DNA from: Gammaproteobacteria bacterium
Lineage (GTDB): Bacteria; Pseudomonadota; Gammaproteobacteria; UBA1113
Assembly (NCBI GenBank): GCA_019752835.1
Contig: JAIELR010000262.1
Coordinates: forward strand, 1-16,311
Direction: 5' to 3'
Length of the DNA stretch: 16,311 bases
A model generated the notes under the pieces. The model worked only from the letters and a program-made list of their open reading frames with translations. It was not told the DNA's origin and did no database searches. Positions 6,368 to 13,752 of the stretch are shown in pieces. Each line of letters opens with the position of its first letter. Position 1 is the stretch's first letter. Both the position numbers and the translations under genes were made by a program.

Positions 6368-7651
6368 CTAATTTTTATCACCTAAACCGTGCCAGCACGC
6401 TAAATACGCGGATTGCAGAGAGGGGTTTTCAAGTGCAAAAGAGGTCGGTTGCCAAACGTAGTAGCTTTCAAACATAAATGCCAACGTGTTTTTGTAATAA
6501 ACAGGCTCTAATACGGCTTCACTGGCTTGATGAAAGGCCTTTTTATCAGGCCCATGTGCTGACATTGCATTATGCAAACTGGCGCCAAAAGGAAGAAAAC
6601 CCTCTTCTTTCGCATCATATTGCCCACGTATCAAGCCCATAAATTCACTCATGGTATTTCGATGAAAATAGGGAGGACGAAAAGTATGTTCTGCAACCAT
6701 CCATCGTGGCGGGAAAATAACAAAATCAAGATTGGCAACACCTGGCAAGGCGCTGGGTGAGGTTAAAACGGTAAAAATAGAAGGATCAGGATGATCAAAG
6801 CTGACCGTATTTAGCGCATTAAAATGCGCTAAATTATACTTATAAGGCGTATAGTTTCCATGCCAGGCAACCACATTCAGGGGCGAACGTTTTATAGGTG
6901 TTTGCCAAAAATGTCCCTGAAATTTGGTGAGCAATGTGAAGTCTTTTTCAACATCTTCTGCAAAAGCGGTTGGCGCCAAAAAGTCGCGGGGATTGGCAAG
7001 GCCATTTGCGCCAATGGGACCTAATTCAGGTAGTTGAAAAGGTTGACCATAATTTTCACAAACATATCCTCGAGCTTGCGTGCCATGTAGCTGAACTTGA
7101 AATTTAATGCCGCGTGGAATCAACGCTATTTCACCAGGCGCAACGTCTAAGAGACCTAATTCTGTTCGAATATGCAGCTCGCCCTCTTGAGGCACAATAA
7201 GCAATTCACCATCGGCATTATAAAAAAATCGAGTTGTCATCGATTGATTGATGGTATAGAGCATTGCGCAAGCGCCTATGCGCTGACGCACATCGCCGTG
7301 GTAAGCATAGCTAATCAAACCATCAATAAAATCAACCGACTGCTTCTGATAGGGTAGCGGGTCCCAACGCAAGTTGGTTGGATTAACGGGTGCTGTAGAG
7401 CTCATCGCGCTGAGCCACTTTGCTGCTGAATAAGGCTGAAATGGCTGAGTTAACACAGAGGGATGCATACGATATAACCAAGAGTGTAAGTTATATTGGC
7501 GTGCAATCGTGAAGGCTGTTCCTGACAGTTGCTCTGCATATAGCCGATACGCAACTTTTTGAGGGCAGTTTTGTCCTTGAGGAAGCGCTCCTGGACGCGC
7601 TTCCGTTGCGAAGTGATTACCAAAGCCCTGTTGATAGTGCAGTGATTTCAT
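6368..7651 (-). CDS. hmgA: Homogentisate 1,2-dioxygenase
   Basis: A 427-residue non-haem iron ring-cleavage enzyme that converts homogentisate to maleylacetoacetate in tyrosine/phenylalanine breakdown. The N-terminal YQQGFGNHFATEA is diagnostic. Active-site residues sit in the expected spacing: His287 in SFDHPDPS (acid-base), then iron ligands His330 (PPYFHRN), Glu336 (MSEFMG) and His366 (SAHGPD). Each is offset by 5 from the human enzyme's 292/335/341/371. Full family length and no defects. Loss of this activity typically leads to pyomelanin from homogentisate. It follows the glycosyltransferase by 4 bp, so it is probably cotranscribed. Fumarylacetoacetase and maleylacetoacetate isomerase are not in the window. 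Confidence 0.96.
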   Translation of the reverse strand: MKSLHYQQGFGNHFATEARPGALPQGQNCPQKVAYRLYAEQLSGTAFTIARQYNLHSWLYRMHPSVLTQPFQPYSAAKWLSAMSSTAPVNPTNLRWDPLPYQKQSVDFIDGLISYAYHGDVRQRIGACAMLYTINQSMTTRFFYNADGELLIVPQEGELHIRTELGLLDVAPGEIALIPRGIKFQVQLHGTQARGYVCENYGQPFQLPELGPIGANGLANPRDFLAPTAFAEDVEKDFTLLTKFQGHFWQTPIKRSPLNVVAWHGNYTPYKYNLAHFNALNTVSFDHPDPSIFTVLTSPSALPGVANLDFVIFPPRWMVAEHTFRPPYFHRNTMSEFMGLIRGQYDAKEEGFLPFGASLHNAMSAHGPDKKAFHQASEAVLEPVYYKNTLAFMFESYYVWQPTSFALENPSLQSAYLACWHGLGDKN

Positions 7652-7655
7652 TAAG

Positions 7656-9380
7656 TTAACTCTCTGCGTTTGTTAGCAGTACAACGCCATTTGCACCCGC
7701 TACTAAATTTAAATGATTTGCTGTTATGGTTTCAGCCAATCCAGACATTGCAGATGCAGGGGCGATTAAGAATACATGGCGGCCATTTTTTTGCAGTGTT
7801 TGCCAGAAAAAGGGCGCAGTAACCATCCAGGTGCCCGTGTTTTGGTTTAAGCGGGCATAGGTAGGCATATCCATAGAATCAACCATTACAATAGGGGCTT
7901 TTTGCAATGAAAAGGCCACTTCGGGATAATAATGTTGATAGTTTGCAACCACATCATCCGCTTTTTGATGCGTTTGGATGTACTGAATAATTGATTGCAT
8001 GGAGTCAGCTCGTAGTCGCGGCAAGGCTGAAACAAAGGTAATTGTGCCCACCAAGCCAAGACAAAAAAATACGATGGCGGTGTCTTTTAGGCCTTCTCTT
8101 CGTTTAAGGGTGAAATAGGCCGCAATACCTCCCGCAAGAAATATCACATAAAGAATCACCAATAATTTTGCTGTTTCGGGGGATGTTATAAAACCGATAG
8201 CAAGATTAGACGTGTAGCGCGACATGAGGCAAAAGAATGCCGTCAAAAGGACGATAAACAAAATAAGCAAGCCGCGCGAGGCTTTGAAGAGTGGTTGATC
8301 GGTTGTACTCCACCATCGATAGAGTGCTTTGCTTAAGGCAATGGAAAGCGCGGGTGTTAACAAAGCAACCCAAAATAAGCTCAAAGGGGCAATGCCGATA
8401 AGATAAACAGTGGTTACGATAACCCAAATGATGAGAAAAGTACCCAATGGTTTATCAAAACGGGCATCCCAAGAGCGGGCCAAACAAGCCCAAAAGCCCA
8501 TATTAGCGAGTACGCTCCAAGGAAGGAGGGCGGCAAATGTAGCAAAGAAAATAATGAGTAAAAATTGTAATCCATGATGAAAGTGGGCTAGGTAGTCCAG
8601 CCAAACAGCTTTGTAAAAAAAGAAACTGAGGAAGCCTGGGTTGTTTTGGGCGGCTAAAAAGTACCAAGGCAGCGTTAGTATTGCAAAAATGAATATTCCG
8701 CGAGGGGATACAAGCGATTTCAATCCCTCTTTATTCGACATGACTGTGAAGTGAATAATGGCAATCAGAAGTGGCAGAACCAAACCAGCGGTACCCAGTA
8801 ACAAGGTATTTAATCCGCAACATGTCCAAAAAAGTGTGGCAAGCCATCCGCGATGGCTGGCAGAAGCGGTGAGTCCTGCCGCGAAAATACTACAAAGGCT
8901 TATGGTCAGTAAAACGCTACCCATGATATAAGGCGCAGCGGCGGTCATTAAGGTTAACCAAAGCATACTGCTGGTTGCAATGAGTGCACAGGCATACCCC
9001 ATACGGCGTCCAGCCCACCAACTGCCGAAAAGATAAAGATTCACAACGCCGATAATACCGAAAATGGCAGGCCACAAACGCGCGGCGAACAAAGAATAAC
9101 CAAATAATTTAAAGTTGAGTGCTGTTAGCCAGAAAAATAGCGGGGGATAATCCAATGTAATGGCATTATTAAGTGTTGGGGTGACCCAGTCGTGGTTCAC
9201 CAGCATTTCTCGAGCCGTTTCGAGAAAGGCCAGCGCATCAGGTCTTGCTAAAGGCCTTAAGTAGCCAAATAAGCCGATGATGAAACTTAGACCAACCACC
9301 AATAAACAGATGTCAAGCAGCCTGGTTTTCCAAGAAATAACGGGTAACTCTTGGGGGCTTGTTGTTAGTGCCTCTTGCAT
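7656..9380 (-). CDS. GT39/ArnT-like polytopic membrane glycosyltransferase
   Basis: A 574-residue inner-membrane protein with about ten to twelve hydrophobic segments from residue 21 to about 455, then a soluble, probably periplasmic C-terminal domain of about 120 residues. The layout and N-terminal signature match the PMT_2/ArnT superfamily (GT-C, lipid-phosphate sugar donors): RPDALAFLETAREM (46-59), VTPTLNN, DYPPLFFWL (77-85) and FAARLWPAIFG. In ArnT-type enzymes the first signature is normally an Asp-Glu pair and the second usually KPP; here they read Asp-Ala and YPP. The catalytic Asp position is kept (D48). ATG 9380 has GGAG 7 bases upstream. Substrate is unknown; lipid A aminoarabinose transfer should not be assumed. 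It heads a two-gene unit with hmgA. Confidence 0.8.
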   Translation of the reverse strand: MQEALTTSPQELPVISWKTRLLDICLLVVGLSFIIGLFGYLRPLARPDALAFLETAREMLVNHDWVTPTLNNAITLDYPPLFFWLTALNFKLFGYSLFAARLWPAIFGIIGVVNLYLFGSWWAGRRMGYACALIATSSMLWLTLMTAAAPYIMGSVLLTISLCSIFAAGLTASASHRGWLATLFWTCCGLNTLLLGTAGLVLPLLIAIIHFTVMSNKEGLKSLVSPRGIFIFAILTLPWYFLAAQNNPGFLSFFFYKAVWLDYLAHFHHGLQFLLIIFFATFAALLPWSVLANMGFWACLARSWDARFDKPLGTFLIIWVIVTTVYLIGIAPLSLFWVALLTPALSIALSKALYRWWSTTDQPLFKASRGLLILFIVLLTAFFCLMSRYTSNLAIGFITSPETAKLLVILYVIFLAGGIAAYFTLKRREGLKDTAIVFFCLGLVGTITFVSALPRLRADSMQSIIQYIQTHQKADDVVANYQHYYPEVAFSLQKAPIVMVDSMDMPTYARLNQNTGTWMVTAPFFWQTLQKNGRHVFLIAPASAMSGLAETITANHLNLVAGANGVVLLTNAES

Positions 9381-9496
9381 AGTCGTGCTCCTGCATTTAG
9401 AATCGCGTATAACAGTATGTTCAGCGCGAATGGTTGAACACCTATATTCTTACCTAAAAATGAAGACAGAGCAACGAAAGGATAACATTAATTATC
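9381..9496. promoter_or_regulatory. Divergent intergenic region between the glycosyltransferase and accA
   Basis: A 116-bp space must carry promoters for both directions. TGTTCA (9418-9423) and TGAACA (9435-9440) form an inverted repeat with an 11-base spacer. TATATT at 9443-9448 is a possible accA -10 box, but its -35 partner is poor. No regulator binding is assigned. Confidence 0.3.
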
Positions 9497-10438
9497 ATGA
9501 CACAAAATTTTCTTGATTTTGAACGTCCCATCGCAGAGCTTCAAGCGAAGATTGAAGAGCTCAGAATGGTTGGAATAGGAAACGACTTGTCCGATGAAAT
9601 TAACCGATTAGAGACTAAAAATCGGGAATTAACGGCAAAAATTTTTTCTAACCTGGACGCCTGGAATGTTGTACAAATGGCTCGTCATCCTGATAGACCC
9701 CATATGCTCGATTATATTCCCTTAATTTTTGACGAGTTTGATGAGTTGCATGGCGATCGTCACTATGGCGATGATAAGGCCTTAATCGGTGGTATTGCTC
9801 GCCTTGATGGCAAACCCGTGATGGTGATAGGGCAAGAAAAAGGACGCAAAACGAAAGAAAAGGTTATACGCAATTTCGGTATGCCTAATCCAGAGGGTTA
9901 CCGTAAGGCATTACGTTTAATGGAGTTAGCGGAAAAATTTGATTTACCTATTTTAACCTTGATCGATACCGCGGGTGCTTATCCCGGTATCGGGGCTGAA
10001 GAGCGGAATCAGAGTGAAGCGATTGCCCGTAATCTTTTTGTGATGTCGCAACTGCGAGTTCCCATTATCAGTACGGTTATTGGTGAGGGTGGTTCAGGTG
10101 GCGCATTGGCAATAGGCGTTGCGGATACCGTTTATATGCTCGAGTACAGTATTTATTCGGTTATTTCGCCAGAAGGTTGTGCATCTATTTTATGGAAAGG
10201 TGCCGATAAGGCTCCTGAGGCGGCTGAAGCCTTAGGTTTAAACGCCGCGCGAATAAAACAATTAGGATTAATCGATGAGGTGTTGCCAGAACCTCTTGGT
10301 GGTGCCCATCGTGATCCAGCACTGATGGCTGCTGTTCTTAAAAAAAACCTAAGTGATAAATTGACTTACTTACGAACCATGCCTATCGAAAAATTGCTGG
10401 CACGTCGTTATGAGCGTTTGATGTCTTATGGACGTTGA
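9497..10438 (+). CDS. accA: Acetyl-CoA carboxylase carboxyltransferase subunit alpha
   Basis: A 313-residue cytosolic subunit; with AccD it forms the carboxyltransferase that moves CO2 from biotin-BCCP to acetyl-CoA, making malonyl-CoA for fatty-acid synthesis. The sequence is typical throughout: N-terminal [18 protein letters not shown] coiled segment, [71 protein letters not shown], and the oxyanion glycine stretch [12 protein letters not shown]. Length is close to the E. coli protein (319). ATG 9497 gives the conserved N-terminus, although the purine-rich GAAAGGA element sits unusually far upstream. It overlaps tilS by 11 bases. Confidence 0.97.
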   Translation: MTQNFLDFERPIAELQAKIEELRMVGIGNDLSDEINRLETKNRELTAKIFSNLDAWNVVQMARHPDRPHMLDYIPLIFDEFDELHGDRHYGDDKALIGGIARLDGKPVMVIGQEKGRKTKEKVIRNFGMPNPEGYRKALRLMELAEKFDLPILTLIDTAGAYPGIGAEERNQSEAIARNLFVMSQLRVPIISTVIGEGGSGGALAIGVADTVYMLEYSIYSVISPEGCASILWKGADKAPEAAEALGLNAARIKQLGLIDEVLPEPLGGAHRDPALMAAVLKKNLSDKLTYLRTMPIEKLLARRYERLMSYGR

Positions 10439-11675
10439 GCGAGCGATTGAAGATGCATTATTAGCCGCTCCTCCACATATAACCGAGCTCTATGTCGGCT
10501 TTAGTGGGGGATTGGATTCCACGGTTTTATTGTATGCTTTGCATCGTGCTTGGAGCAGTACGCAACGAGCTATTCACCCTGTTCACATCCATCATGGCTT
10601 GAGTTCTCAAGCCGATCAATGGGGACAGCATTGTGCCGAATTTGCATCGGCCTTAGGCCTTTCTTTACAATTAATTCATGTAACAGCACAGCCAATTAAA
10701 AAAGAGAGTCCCGAAGCTACGGCGCGACGAGCCCGTTATGATGCTTTTCGCAATCTAATAAGCGCCAATAGCCTGTTGATATTAGGGCATCACGCCAATG
10801 ACCAAGCTGAAACCGTTTTATTACAACTTTTTCGAGGAGCAGGTATAAAAGGCTTGGCTGCCATGCCTGTCCTGACGACGTTTTCTGAAGGTTATTTAGC
10901 ACGGCCTTTTTTGTCGCTTTCTCGTGAGCAACTTGAGGCATATGCACAACAACATCATTTAACCTGGGTTGAGGATGAGAGTAATGCCTGCGTTGATTTT
11001 GACCGCAATTATTTGCGTCACCACATTTTGCCCTTGGTAACGACGAGATGGTTAGGAGCCCTTCATTGTTTAAGTCGTAGTGCGCATCATTGCGGCGAAG
11101 CCCAGGAATTGTTAGATGAGTTGGCCGAGCAAGATATTGCGCAGGCAAGTAGTGAAAGCAATGCGGCGTTAAATGTTTTGGCATTAAAGAGCTTATCGCC
11201 GATTCGATTAAATAATGCATTGCGATATTGGTTTCATAAGCAAGGCTTACCCTTGCCCTCGACCGCAAAGCTACAAACGCTCATTCAAACCGTTTTATGT
11301 AGTCGTTATGATAGCTCACCCCGCGTCACCTGGCCGGGTGCTGAAGTTCGACGTTTCCGTCATGAGCTTTATGCCATGCGTCCTCTTACCCCACACGATC
11401 CAAGCTGGCAGTATTTATGGGATCTGAAAGAGGATCTCATCTTGCCCAGTGATTTGGGCGTGTTGCGAGTCAATGATTATGAGGCCCTCGCACAAGGGGA
11501 ATCCTTAACCATTGCCTTTCGACAAGGCGGGGAGCTTATCCAATTACCTGGACGAAAAGGACATCATTGCCTAAAAAAATTAATGCAAGAGTGGCATATT
11601 CCACCCTGGCTACGTAACCGTATCCCCTTGATTTTTCGCGCGGAGAAATTGATTTCAATACGGGGATACGCTTGA
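10428..11675 (+). CDS. tilS: tRNA(Ile)-lysidine synthetase TilS
   Basis: A 415-residue ATP-dependent enzyme that converts C34 of the tRNA(Ile2) CAU anticodon to lysidine, allowing AUA decoding. The N-type ATP pyrophosphatase P-loop is SGGLDST (26-32). HIHHGLS, the [15 protein letters not shown] segment and [21 protein letters not shown] follow in family order. The C-terminal substrate-binding domain carries [28 protein letters not shown]. It is slightly shorter than E. coli TilS (432), with a trimmed C-terminus but all key motifs intact. ATG 10428 lies inside the end of accA (11-bp overlap) without a strong ribosome site, so expression is probably coupled to accA translation. Confidence 0.95.
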   Translation: MDVERAIEDALLAAPPHITELYVGFSGGLDSTVLLYALHRAWSSTQRAIHPVHIHHGLSSQADQWGQHCAEFASALGLSLQLIHVTAQPIKKESPEATARRARYDAFRNLISANSLLILGHHANDQAETVLLQLFRGAGIKGLAAMPVLTTFSEGYLARPFLSLSREQLEAYAQQHHLTWVEDESNACVDFDRNYLRHHILPLVTTRWLGALHCLSRSAHHCGEAQELLDELAEQDIAQASSESNAALNVLALKSLSPIRLNNALRYWFHKQGLPLPSTAKLQTLIQTVLCSRYDSSPRVTWPGAEVRRFRHELYAMRPLTPHDPSWQYLWDLKEDLILPSDLGVLRVNDYEALAQGESLTIAFRQGGELIQLPGRKGHHCLKKLMQEWHIPPWLRNRIPLIFRAEKLISIRGYA

Positions 11676-11701
11676 CAAGCGGCGCGTCCAATCGCTACAC
11701 T
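11672..11701 (+). promoter_or_regulatory. Sigma70 promoter of the citrate synthase gene
   Basis: A consensus TTGACA (11672-11677) overlaps the tilS stop codon. An 18-base spacer leads to TACACT (11696-11701). Initiation would fall near 11708, leaving a leader of about 40 bases before ATG 11750. No other good promoter is visible in the 74-bp gap. Confidence 0.6.
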
Positions 11702-11749
11702 CTATTTCTTCATTATTTTTTTCCCTAATACTCGATGGAGTTCTATAAA

Positions 11750-12871
11750 ATGTCAGAACCAGAATTAAGAATTGGCCTAGAAGGCGTTGCCATCGCTGAG
11801 AGTGCGATTTCGCACGTTGATGGCGAAAAAGGAGAGCTCATTTATCGTGGGTTTTGGGTTGAGGATATCGTTCAAAATCATTGTTATGAAGATATTGCCT
11901 ATTTGTTATGGTATGGTCATATGCCTAGCGCAGCAGAATCAAAAGCCTTTAAAGAAAAGCTGGTAGCTAACCGTGATTTACCCGATTACATCAAAGAAAT
12001 TATCCATCGTGTGCCCAAGACACTCTCACCGATGGCTGTATTGCGTACCGCCCTATCAGCATTAACGGTGCCAGGGCCTGATTGGCCACCAACGACAGAT
12101 CAAGCGATTATATTGCTGGCTAAGGCACCTATTATCGTTGCCTATTATTATAATTACATTAATGGCAAACCTGAACGCAAATCGAGAGATGATTTAGGCC
12201 ATGCGGCGAATTATTTATACCTTTTGCATGGCGTGGTGCCTGAAAAATCACATGAGCGTGCGCTTGATATGTATTGGATGCTATCGGCCGATCATGATAT
12301 GAATGCCTCAACCTTTACTGCACGCGTCGTCACATCAACGATGGCTGATATCGTTTCAGCTATCGTTGCTGCTATTGGTGCGATGATAGGACCCTTACAT
12401 GGTGGAGCACCTTCCCATGTGGACGATATGTTAGACGCTATTGGTACAGAAGAGAATGCAGAACCTTGGTTAAGAGATCAGATCGAGAGAGGTGAACGTT
12501 TAATGGGCTTCGGTCATCGCGTTTACAAAACCTACGATCCGCGCGGCGCTGCCCTGAAGCAAGTTGTTAAAGAATTCTCAGGCGACAATCCTTTATTTAA
12601 ACTCAGTTTACATGTTGAAGAAGTTGCAGTGCGGCTCTTAAACGAATATAAGCCAGGCCGTAATCTTTATCCAAACCTAGAGTTTTGGGCTGCAGGTGTT
12701 TTAAGAACCATTAATCTGCCGCGTGAGCTCTATACGCCAAGCTTTACCTTGAGCCGTATTGGTGGCTGGTCAGCACAGGTTATTGAGCAATCGGCCAATA
12801 ACCGCTTGATTCGTCCAAGCTGTATTTATACAGGCCCTTATCCAAAAGGAGAGCGGGTAAAGAAGGATTAA
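11750..12871 (+). CDS. Short-form citrate synthase / 2-methylcitrate synthase
   Basis: A 373-residue enzyme condensing acetyl-CoA (or propionyl-CoA) with oxaloacetate. Family motifs in order: GLEGVAIAESAIS, IYRGFWVEDI, LSPMAVLRTAL, HDMNASTFTARVV (His182), GPLHGGAP (His217), GFGHRVYKTYDPR (His256), and NRLIRPSCIYTGP near the end. The size and motifs place it with compact CitA/PrpC-like proteins rather than the 430-residue E. coli GltA type. The usual catalytic Asp of the NVDFYSG motif is Glu here (NLEFWAAG, Glu311), as I recall for some CitA-type enzymes. ATG 11750 is preferred because TGGAG lies 9 bases upstream; an in-frame ATG at 11735 overlaps that site. Preference for acetyl- or propionyl-CoA cannot be read from the sequence. 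Confidence 0.92.
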   Translation: MSEPELRIGLEGVAIAESAISHVDGEKGELIYRGFWVEDIVQNHCYEDIAYLLWYGHMPSAAESKAFKEKLVANRDLPDYIKEIIHRVPKTLSPMAVLRTALSALTVPGPDWPPTTDQAIILLAKAPIIVAYYYNYINGKPERKSRDDLGHAANYLYLLHGVVPEKSHERALDMYWMLSADHDMNASTFTARVVTSTMADIVSAIVAAIGAMIGPLHGGAPSHVDDMLDAIGTEENAEPWLRDQIERGERLMGFGHRVYKTYDPRGAALKQVVKEFSGDNPLFKLSLHVEEVAVRLLNEYKPGRNLYPNLEFWAAGVLRTINLPRELYTPSFTLSRIGGWSAQVIEQSANNRLIRPSCIYTGPYPKGERVKKD

Positions 12872-12914
12872 TTTTCCTTTTAGACTTGAGAATTAACTTC
12901 AAGAACTTTTATAG

Positions 12915-12941
12915 GGGCAGCCCTCGTGGCTGCCCGTTTTT
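12915..12941 (+). terminator. Strong Rho-independent terminator after citrate synthase
   Basis: GGGCAGCC (12915-12922) and GGCTGCCC (12928-12935) form a perfect 8-bp GC-rich stem with loop CTCGT, followed by G and TTTTT. It ends the citrate synthase transcript 44 bp after the stop and isolates the kinase remnant downstream. Confidence 0.95.
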
Positions 12942-12975
12942 AGGTCAACGCAGACCCCTAACAATTAAATTATAA

Positions 12976-13308
12976 CCCGTATTATTTTATCGCATTTTAT
13001 TTAATCTTCTCGGAAATTCGTTTTATCAAATAGAAAAAAATAAACGAGGCGAAATTTTTATCCAAACTGAAATAACCCCAAAGTGGAATATTTTGCATAT
13101 CAGAGACACTGCAGGGAGTGTTTCCCCGGATGCATTGGCCCATCTTTTTGATGATTTTAAAACCTCTAGAAAAAACGGAACCGGCGTAGGTTTAGCTTTT
13201 TGCAAGCTGACGATGGAGAGCTTTGGTGGGCATATTAGTGCGCATTCGGTAGAGGGCGATTATATCGAATTTGTTTTGTCATTTCCTAAATATAATGAGT
13301 CTACCTGA
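12976..13308 (+). pseudogene. 5'-truncated histidine kinase remnant (HATPase domain only)
   Basis: Just after an in-frame stop (12973-12975), the frame encodes about 110 residues that align end to end with the C-terminus of the kinase at 15010-16212, roughly half identical by eye. Retained elements are the N box FNLLGNSFYQIE, the G1 box IRDTAGSV, and the G2 box NGTGVGLAFCKLTM followed by FGGHISAH and IEFVLSFP. The PAS domain, the phosphoacceptor histidine and the start of the ATPase domain are missing. No ribosome site is seen; only a TTG at 13093 could start the frame. It is best read as the decayed 3' end of a second copy of the downstream kinase. A small stand-alone ATPase-domain protein is possible but unlikely. 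Confidence 0.8.
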
Positions 13309-13575
13309 GCAGTAATGCCTTTTTCAGGTCTGCTTACCCTCTCATTCACTAGTGTTAAACTGAAAGTCGGCGTTGTTTGCGGCTTGATATCTACAACACC
13401 CTTAGGCTTGTGGTGAGGGGGAGCTGATATTTTTATGTTGCATGAGTATAAAAAAATCAATGCACGCCCAATTTTTGCGCAATAAGATTGATTATAATTA
13501 TTTTTTAATGTAAAATATCTGTCCTTGTTTAGGGCTTGAGCTTTTTTGCGCAACTATTATTTTTTGAGGTGGATT

Positions 13576-13600
13576 TCAAATTGCATTTGAGATCTCAAAT
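13576..13600. promoter_or_regulatory. Overlapping palindromes upstream of the CDPS, candidate operator
   Basis: ATTTGAGATCTCAAAT (13585-13600) is a perfect 16-bp palindrome. Its left half also pairs with TCAAAT at 13576-13581 across TGC, so the half-site occurs three times in 25 bp, in alternating orientation. It is the strongest dyad between the kinase remnant and the CDPS and is a natural candidate for a dimeric regulator. Confidence 0.45.
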
Positions 13601-13695
13601 CAGAGTGTTTTTGTAGCTTTTTCGAATGTTTTTTTCGATGTGTTAATTTTCTCTGAAATATTAATGCCTATAGTTATTTTGTGGATTATACAGAC

Positions 13696-13715
13696 ATTAT
13701 TATCGAGATAATAAT
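13696..13715. promoter_or_regulatory. Perfect 9-bp inverted repeat 38 bp before the CDPS start
   Basis: ATTATTATC (13696-13704) and GATAATAAT (13707-13715) flank GA. The spacing suits an operator or a weak leader hairpin; the 2-base loop makes a DNA-binding site more likely than an RNA stem. Confidence 0.4.
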
Positions 13716-13752
13716 TGTTTATAACAAAACGAATTTAATATGAGGAAATATC

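Larger units (their letters stand above)
13309..13752. other. 444-bp AT-rich non-coding region upstream of the CDPS gene
   Basis: No convincing gene lies here. A minus-strand open frame at 13260-13553 overlaps the kinase remnant and has no recognisable family. TATAAT at 13493-13498 is a possible -10 box without a matching -35; if used it would leave a leader of about 250 bases. T-rich runs are common, and two clear palindromes lie at 13585-13600 and 13696-13715. The composition is richer in A/T than in the citrate synthase region and stays so through the CDPS and kinase genes. Confidence 0.5.

Noticed and set aside
10717..11268. 183-codon open frame antisense to tilS
   Set aside because: It lies wholly within the conserved tilS coding sequence and resembles no family.
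13260..13553. 97-codon minus-strand open frame over the kinase remnant and leader region
   Set aside because: It overlaps the better-supported remnant, has no clear ribosome site and looks like an accidental frame; its DNA could be part of a dispersed repeat, which cannot be judged from one copy.
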